Below are positions 55,038-58,955 of a stretch of DNA of 58,955 nt, one piece after another; within the stretch, counting starts at the first letter, position 1, and every line of letters starts with the position of its first letter. Source of the stretch: Bacillus sp. AZ43 (GTDB taxonomy: Bacteria; Actinomycetota; Actinomycetes; Mycobacteriales; Geodermatophilaceae); NCBI GenBank assembly GCA_004570425.1, contig SPQJ01000026.1, positions 1-58,955 of the forward strand, written 5' to 3'. The translations under genes were made by a program, and so were the position numbers. The notes under the pieces are model-generated. The model searched no databases, was not told where the DNA came from, and saw nothing but the letters and a program-made list of their open reading frames with translations.

Positions 55038-57878
55038 TCAGCCCGTGACGACCGGGGTCCCGGTCTTCTTGGCCGCCGCCTTCTTCGCGGGGGTCTTCTT
55101 CGCGGGGGCCTTCTTGGCCGTCGTCTTCTTCGCGGCCTTCTTCTTGGTCACCGGGCCGCGGGCACGGCGGTCGGCCAGCAGCTCGGCCGCCCGGTCGATG
55201 GTGATCGTCTCGACGTCGTCGCCCTTGCGCAGGCTGGCGTTGGTCTCGCCGTCGGTGACGTAGGGACCGAACCGCCCCTCGCGCACGGTGATCTGCCCCT
55301 GGGTGACCGGGTCGGGGCCCAGCTCCTTGAGCGGGGCCTTCGCCGCGGCACGTCCGCGCTGCTTGGGCTGGGCGAAGATCGCCAGCGCCTCGTCCAGCGT
55401 GGTCGTGAAGAGCTTCTCCTCGCTGTCGAGCGAGCGGGAGTCGGTGCCCTTCTTCAGGTACGGCCCGTACCGGCCGTTGAGCGCCTGGATCTCCTCGCCG
55501 TCCGGCGCGGTACCGACCGTGCGCGGCAGGGTGAGCAGCTTGAGCGCGTCCTCGAGGGTCACCGTCTCCGGCGACATCGAGGAGAACAGGCTGGCCGTGC
55601 GCGGGCTGTCCTTGCTGCCCTCGGGCACGACGGTGGTGACGTAGGGGCCGTAGCGGCCGGCCTTCACCACGACCGGGTGCCCGGACTCCGGGTCGGTGCC
55701 GAGCTCACGGTCGCCCGAGGGCGCCTCGAGCAGCTCGCGGACCTTCTCGGTGGTCAGCTCGTCGGGCGCGAGGTCCTCGGGGATGCTGACCCGCGCGCCC
55801 TCCTCGCCGCCGGCCTGCAGGTAGGGGCCGTAGCGGCCGACCCGGACGACGACCGGCTTGCCGTCGGGCGAGGTGGCCTGCAGCGGGATGGAGTTCACGC
55901 CGCGGGCGTCGATCTCCTCCAGGCGCTGGCCGACGATCTGCTTGAGGCCACCGGACTCGGCGATCCCGCTCCCGCGTCCCGAGCCACCGAAGTAGAACTC
56001 GGTCAACCAGTCGACCCGCTGCAGGGTGCCGCCGGCGATCTCGTCGAGCTCCTCCTCCAGCGAGGCGGTGAAGTCGTAGTCGACGAGCTGCGCGAAGTGC
56101 TGCTCCAGCAGGTTGACGACGGCGAACGCGACGAACGAGGGCACCAGCGAGTTGCCCTTCTTCCACACGTACCCGCGGTCCTGGATCGTCTGCATGATCG
56201 AGGCGAACGTCGACGGCCGGCCGATGCCCAGCTCCTCGAGGCGCGCGACCAGGCTCGGCTCGGTGTAGCGGGCGGGCGGGGTCGTGGTGTGGCCCTTGGG
56301 CTCCAGCTCCCGGGTGTCGAGCTGCTGCCCCCGCTCGAGGCGGGGCAGCCGGCGCTCGCTGTCGTCCGCGGCGTCGTCGTCGCCGCCCGAGGCGGGGGCC
56401 TCGTCGCGGGACTCGACGTAGGCCTTGAGGAACCCGGGGAAGGTGATCGTGCGGCCGCTGGCGGTGAACTCGACGGCCTCGTCGGTGGCGCTGCGCCCGG
56501 CCAGCCGGATGCTCACCGTCTGGCCGACGGCGTCGGCCATCTGCGAGGCGACCGTGCGCTGCCAGATCAGCTCGTAGAGGCGGAACTCGTCGCGGGCGAG
56601 CTGCGGTGCGAGCTGACCCGGCGTCCGGAAGTTGTCGCCGGCGGGACGGATCGCCTCGTGCGCCTCCTGGGCACCCTTGGCCTTGCTCTTGTAGCGCCGC
56701 GCCTCGGCCGGCACGTACGCGTCGCCGTAGAGCTCGCGGGCCTGCTGGCGGGCGGCGTTGATCGCCTCCTGCGACAGGTTCGTCGAGTCGGTGCGCATGT
56801 AGGTGATGTGGCCGTTCTCGTACAGCCGCTGGGCCACCCGCATGGTCTGCGCCGACGACCAGCCGAGCTTGCGGCCGGCGTCCATCTGCAGCGTCGAGGT
56901 GGTGAAGGGCGCGTACGGACGGCGGCGGTAGGGCTTCTCGTCGACCCGCGTGACGGCGACCTGGCGGCCCTCGAGCCGGGCGGCCAGCCCTCGCGCCCCG
57001 GCCTCGTCGAGGTGGACGACGTCGCCGCTGACCCGGCCGGTCGCGGGGTCGAAGTCGCGCCCCGTGGCGACCCGGCTGTCGTCGACGCTGACCAGCTTGG
57101 CGCGGACCGTCGTCGGCTCGCCCTCGTCGGTGGCGGTGCCGGCCTTCTGGACGGCGAAGGTGCCCTCGAGCGACCAGTAGTCGGCGGCGTGGAACGCCAT
57201 CCGCTCCCGCTCGCGCTCGACCACGATCCGGGTGGCGACCGACTGCACGCGGCCGGCCGAGAGCTTCGGGAGGACCTTCTTCCAGAGCACCGGGGAGACC
57301 TCGTAGCCGTACAGGCGGTCGAGGATCCGGCGGGTCTCCTGGGCGTCGACCAGCGCGGTGTCCAGCTCGCGCGGGCTGGCGACGGCGCGGGCGATGGCCT
57401 CCGGGGTGATCTCGTGGAACACCATGCGGTGCACGGGCACGCGCGGCTTGAGGGTGTCGACCAGGTGCCAGGCGATCGCCTCGCCCTCGCGGTCCTCATC
57501 TGTCGCGAGGTAGACCTCGCTGGCCTGCTTCACCAGCTGCTTGAGCCGGCTGACCTGCTGCTTGCGGTCGGGGCTGACGACGTAGAGCGGCTCGAACGAG
57601 TTGTCCACGTCGACGCCGAGGCGGGCCCAGGCGGCGCCCTTGTGCTCGGCCGGGACGTCGGCCGCGTTGCGCGGCAGGTCGCGGATGTGGCCGACGCTGG
57701 CCTCGACGACGTACCCGCTGCCGAGGTATCCGGCGATCTTGTTGGCCTTCGTCGGCGACTCCACGATGACCAGCGGCTTGCTCCCGGCCGCGGGCGCGCG
57801 GCGCCGCGCGGGCGCCTTCGTCCCGCCGGCGGTGGCCTCGGGGCTCTCGCTGCCGGTCTGGCTGGTCTTCGTGGGCAC
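55038..57878 (-). CDS. topA: DNA topoisomerase I
   Basis: 946 residues. The Toprim domain starts near residue 35 (PLVIVESPTKANKIAGYLG), DEDREGEAIAWHL holds its metal acids, and the catalytic Tyr is Tyr360 in ITYMRTDST. The Cys4 zinc fingers of E. coli TopA are absent. Instead four GRYGPY-type repeats (GRYGPYLQ, GRYGPYVTT, GRYGPYLKKG, GRFGPYVTDG) and a Lys/Ala-rich tail (KKAAKKTTAKK ...) follow, the actinobacterial type where the tail speeds DNA relaxation. GTG at 57878 has AGGAG at five nt and is preferred to ATG at 57914. A 178-bp gap separates it from the DUF1023 gene upstream. Confidence 0.93.
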   Translation of the reverse strand: MPTKTSQTGSESPEATAGGTKAPARRRAPAAGSKPLVIVESPTKANKIAGYLGSGYVVEASVGHIRDLPRNAADVPAEHKGAAWARLGVDVDNSFEPLYVVSPDRKQQVSRLKQLVKQASEVYLATDEDREGEAIAWHLVDTLKPRVPVHRMVFHEITPEAIARAVASPRELDTALVDAQETRRILDRLYGYEVSPVLWKKVLPKLSAGRVQSVATRIVVERERERMAFHAADYWSLEGTFAVQKAGTATDEGEPTTVRAKLVSVDDSRVATGRDFDPATGRVSGDVVHLDEAGARGLAARLEGRQVAVTRVDEKPYRRRPYAPFTTSTLQMDAGRKLGWSSAQTMRVAQRLYENGHITYMRTDSTNLSQEAINAARQQARELYGDAYVPAEARRYKSKAKGAQEAHEAIRPAGDNFRTPGQLAPQLARDEFRLYELIWQRTVASQMADAVGQTVSIRLAGRSATDEAVEFTASGRTITFPGFLKAYVESRDEAPASGGDDDAADDSERRLPRLERGQQLDTRELEPKGHTTTPPARYTEPSLVARLEELGIGRPSTFASIMQTIQDRGYVWKKGNSLVPSFVAFAVVNLLEQHFAQLVDYDFTASLEEELDEIAGGTLQRVDWLTEFYFGGSGRGSGIAESGGLKQIVGQRLEEIDARGVNSIPLQATSPDGKPVVVRVGRYGPYLQAGGEEGARVSIPEDLAPDELTTEKVRELLEAPSGDRELGTDPESGHPVVVKAGRYGPYVTTVVPEGSKDSPRTASLFSSMSPETVTLEDALKLLTLPRTVGTAPDGEEIQALNGRYGPYLKKGTDSRSLDSEEKLFTTTLDEALAIFAQPKQRGRAAAKAPLKELGPDPVTQGQITVREGRFGPYVTDGETNASLRKGDDVETITIDRAAELLADRRARGPVTKKKAAKKTTAKKAPAKKTPAKKAAAKKTGTPVVTG

Positions 57879-58092
57879 GGTGCTCCTGTCGGTGGTGCTG
57901 CGGTGGTGACGCATCGGTGCGGGCCGCCCGTTCCGGGCCGGTCTCGTCGCGGAAACGCCCCCTCGGCGGGCCACGGTAAGCCACCCGCCCGACATGGCGC
58001 GGAGGGCGACCCACCGTGGGCGTGCCGTCACCCGGACCAACGCGGCGGGCCGACGGGTGTTCCCCGGACCGCCGGTCCACCCCTCCGCGTGG

Positions 58093-58955
58093 TCACGGCG
58101 GAGGCGACGCCCCGGCCACGACCCGGCCGATCGCGGCCACCGTCGGCCGGTCCGGGTCGAGGTACCCGGAGTGGCCGGTCCCGGGTGCGACCCCCAGCCC
58201 GGTGGAGCCGAAGCGCTCGTCGTCGGTCGCCCGGCCGAACCAGCGGAGGGCCACGACCGGGTCGTCCCGCGCCGCCGCGTCGTACACCTCGGGCGCCTCC
58301 AGCGCGGCGGCGTCCTCCTCCATGCCCGGGCTGCCCAGCAGGACGACGGCGTCTGCCTCGAGCCGGCCCCGGACGTCGGCCGCCTCGTCGACCACCACGG
58401 TGCCGTAGCTGTGCGCCACCACCGTGGTCCGGGCGTCCGGCGCGACGACCGCCTCGCGGCCGGCACGGAGGCCCTCCAGCGCGCCCGCGAGCGCGGCGCC
58501 GCCGGAGGCGGCGTTCCGGCGGCCGAGGATCTGGGCGACCGTGCTCGGGCTGTCGTAGCCCAGCCAGACCAGGGTGGCGACCGTCAGCCCCGGGGCGGCG
58601 GTGCCCGCCGCGTCGGCCACGGCACGGGCGTCGGCGAGCAGCGCCCCGAGGTCGTCGCCGGGGGTGTTCCAGATGCCGGGGACGTGCAGCGCCACCGCGT
58701 CGGCGGTGTCCAGGTCGCCGTAGCCCAGCGCCACCCGGTCGCCGGGCAGGTCGAGGAGGTGCAGCTGCACCGGGCGGCCGGCCGCCTCCTCCTCGGCGAT
58801 CCTGCGGGCGACGACCCGCGCGGTGAAGGCGGCGTACGGCTGGGCGGACGGGCCGGCCAGCGCGCCGGCCAGCAGCACGCGGTTGGCCCGGTCACGCGCC
58901 CAGGCGGGCACGCCGTCCCGGCTGCCCAGCCCGGCCGGGTCCGCGCGCAGCGCGG
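58093..58955 (-). CDS. Alpha/beta hydrolase, DUF1023 family (5' end beyond the window)
   Basis: At least 287 residues; the frame stays open to the window edge, and upstream residues RADPAGLGSRDGVPAWARDR match the family, so a start at 58911 is not the true one. The nucleophile elbow is VVAHSYGTVVV, with LLGSPGMEED and GHSGYLDPDRP near the acid and His. DUF1023 hydrolases are common in actinobacteria, often beside type VII-like or WXG100 genes; the real N-terminus and operon lie outside. Function unknown. Confidence 0.75.
   Translation of the reverse strand, partial: ALRADPAGLGSRDGVPAWARDRANRVLLAGALAGPSAQPYAAFTARVVARRIAEEEAAGRPVQLHLLDLPGDRVALGYGDLDTADAVALHVPGIWNTPGDDLGALLADARAVADAAGTAAPGLTVATLVWLGYDSPSTVAQILGRRNAASGGAALAGALEGLRAGREAVVAPDARTTVVAHSYGTVVVDEAADVRGRLEADAVVLLGSPGMEEDAAALEAPEVYDAAARDDPVVALRWFGRATDDERFGSTGLGVAPGTGHSGYLDPDRPTVAAIGRVVAGASPPP

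Noticed and set aside
54681-58826. A frame of about 1380 codons on the plus strand opposite topA.
   Set aside because: It is the mirror of the topA reading with low-complexity Leu/Gly/Val content. The topA domains and catalytic Tyr are intact.

Overview
The window is a chromosomal segment of a very GC-rich actinobacterium. Actinobacterial hallmarks are Lsr2, CarD, ClpC, DisA, an MFS-thymidylate kinase fusion, DUF3180 and DUF6779 genes beside the folate operon, GTG starts and many genes that look leaderless. Gene order follows the mycobacterial block rlmB-cysS-ispF-ispD-carD / lpqE-radA-disA / mutY / clpC-lsr2-lysS / coaX-panD-panC / folK-folB-folP-folE-ftsH / hpt-tilS-metalloprotease-dacB / ppa. 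Protein style points to Geodermatophilaceae (Blastococcus, Geodermatophilus or Modestobacter); that placement is inference. I see no rRNA, prophage, insertion sequence, CRISPR array or biosynthetic cluster.

Layout. 1-6.9 kb: DUF3263 protein, RarD-like permease, CBS protein, DUF5313 protein, a sigma factor with a structured leader, and a large LAL-type LuxR regulator coupled to a 63-residue peptide, with a 65-residue membrane peptide upstream. 7.1-11.8 kb: tRNA-Thr(UGU), a membrane protein, a universal stress protein, an HtrA-type protease and a DUF445 protein. 11.8-16 kb: carD-ispD-ispF-cysS-rlmB. 16-18.5 kb: UbiA-family prenyltransferase, then a sigma factor with a probable anti-sigma membrane protein; in mycobacteria these do not sit between carD and lpqE. 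18.6-23.6 kb: LpqE-like lipoprotein, radA, disA, a secreted or anchored beta-sandwich protein and mutY. 23.7-31.7 kb: clpC, lsr2 and lysS, then the pantothenate operon (DUF2520 gene, panC, panD, coaX).

32-40 kb is an accessory stretch: an SDR, DUF6779 and DUF1684 proteins, an osmoprotectant-type ABC importer whose substrate-binding protein is circularly permuted, and an AraC/RibD-domain pair. This stretch separates the folate operon from the pantothenate operon. 40.2-49.4 kb: DUF3180-folK-folB-folP-folE-ftsH, a chain of overlapping stops and starts, then hpt-tilS-metalloprotease-dacB. ppa diverges from dacB. 50-58.9 kb: tRNA-Thr(CGU), holB, the MFS-Tmk fusion, a methyltransferase, a VOC protein, topA and a truncated DUF1023 hydrolase.

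Themes. (i) Tight translational coupling, with many GTGA/ATGA/TGATG junctions. (ii) At least nine starts lie 6-8 nt after a TANNNT box, as expected of leaderless transcripts; this settles several start codons. (iii) The observations most worth following are the circularly permuted binding protein, a hairpin burying part of the sigma-gene ribosome site with a competing upstream pairing, seven exact-register decapeptide repeats in the DUF6779 protein, and repeated promoter motifs around the LAL regulator.
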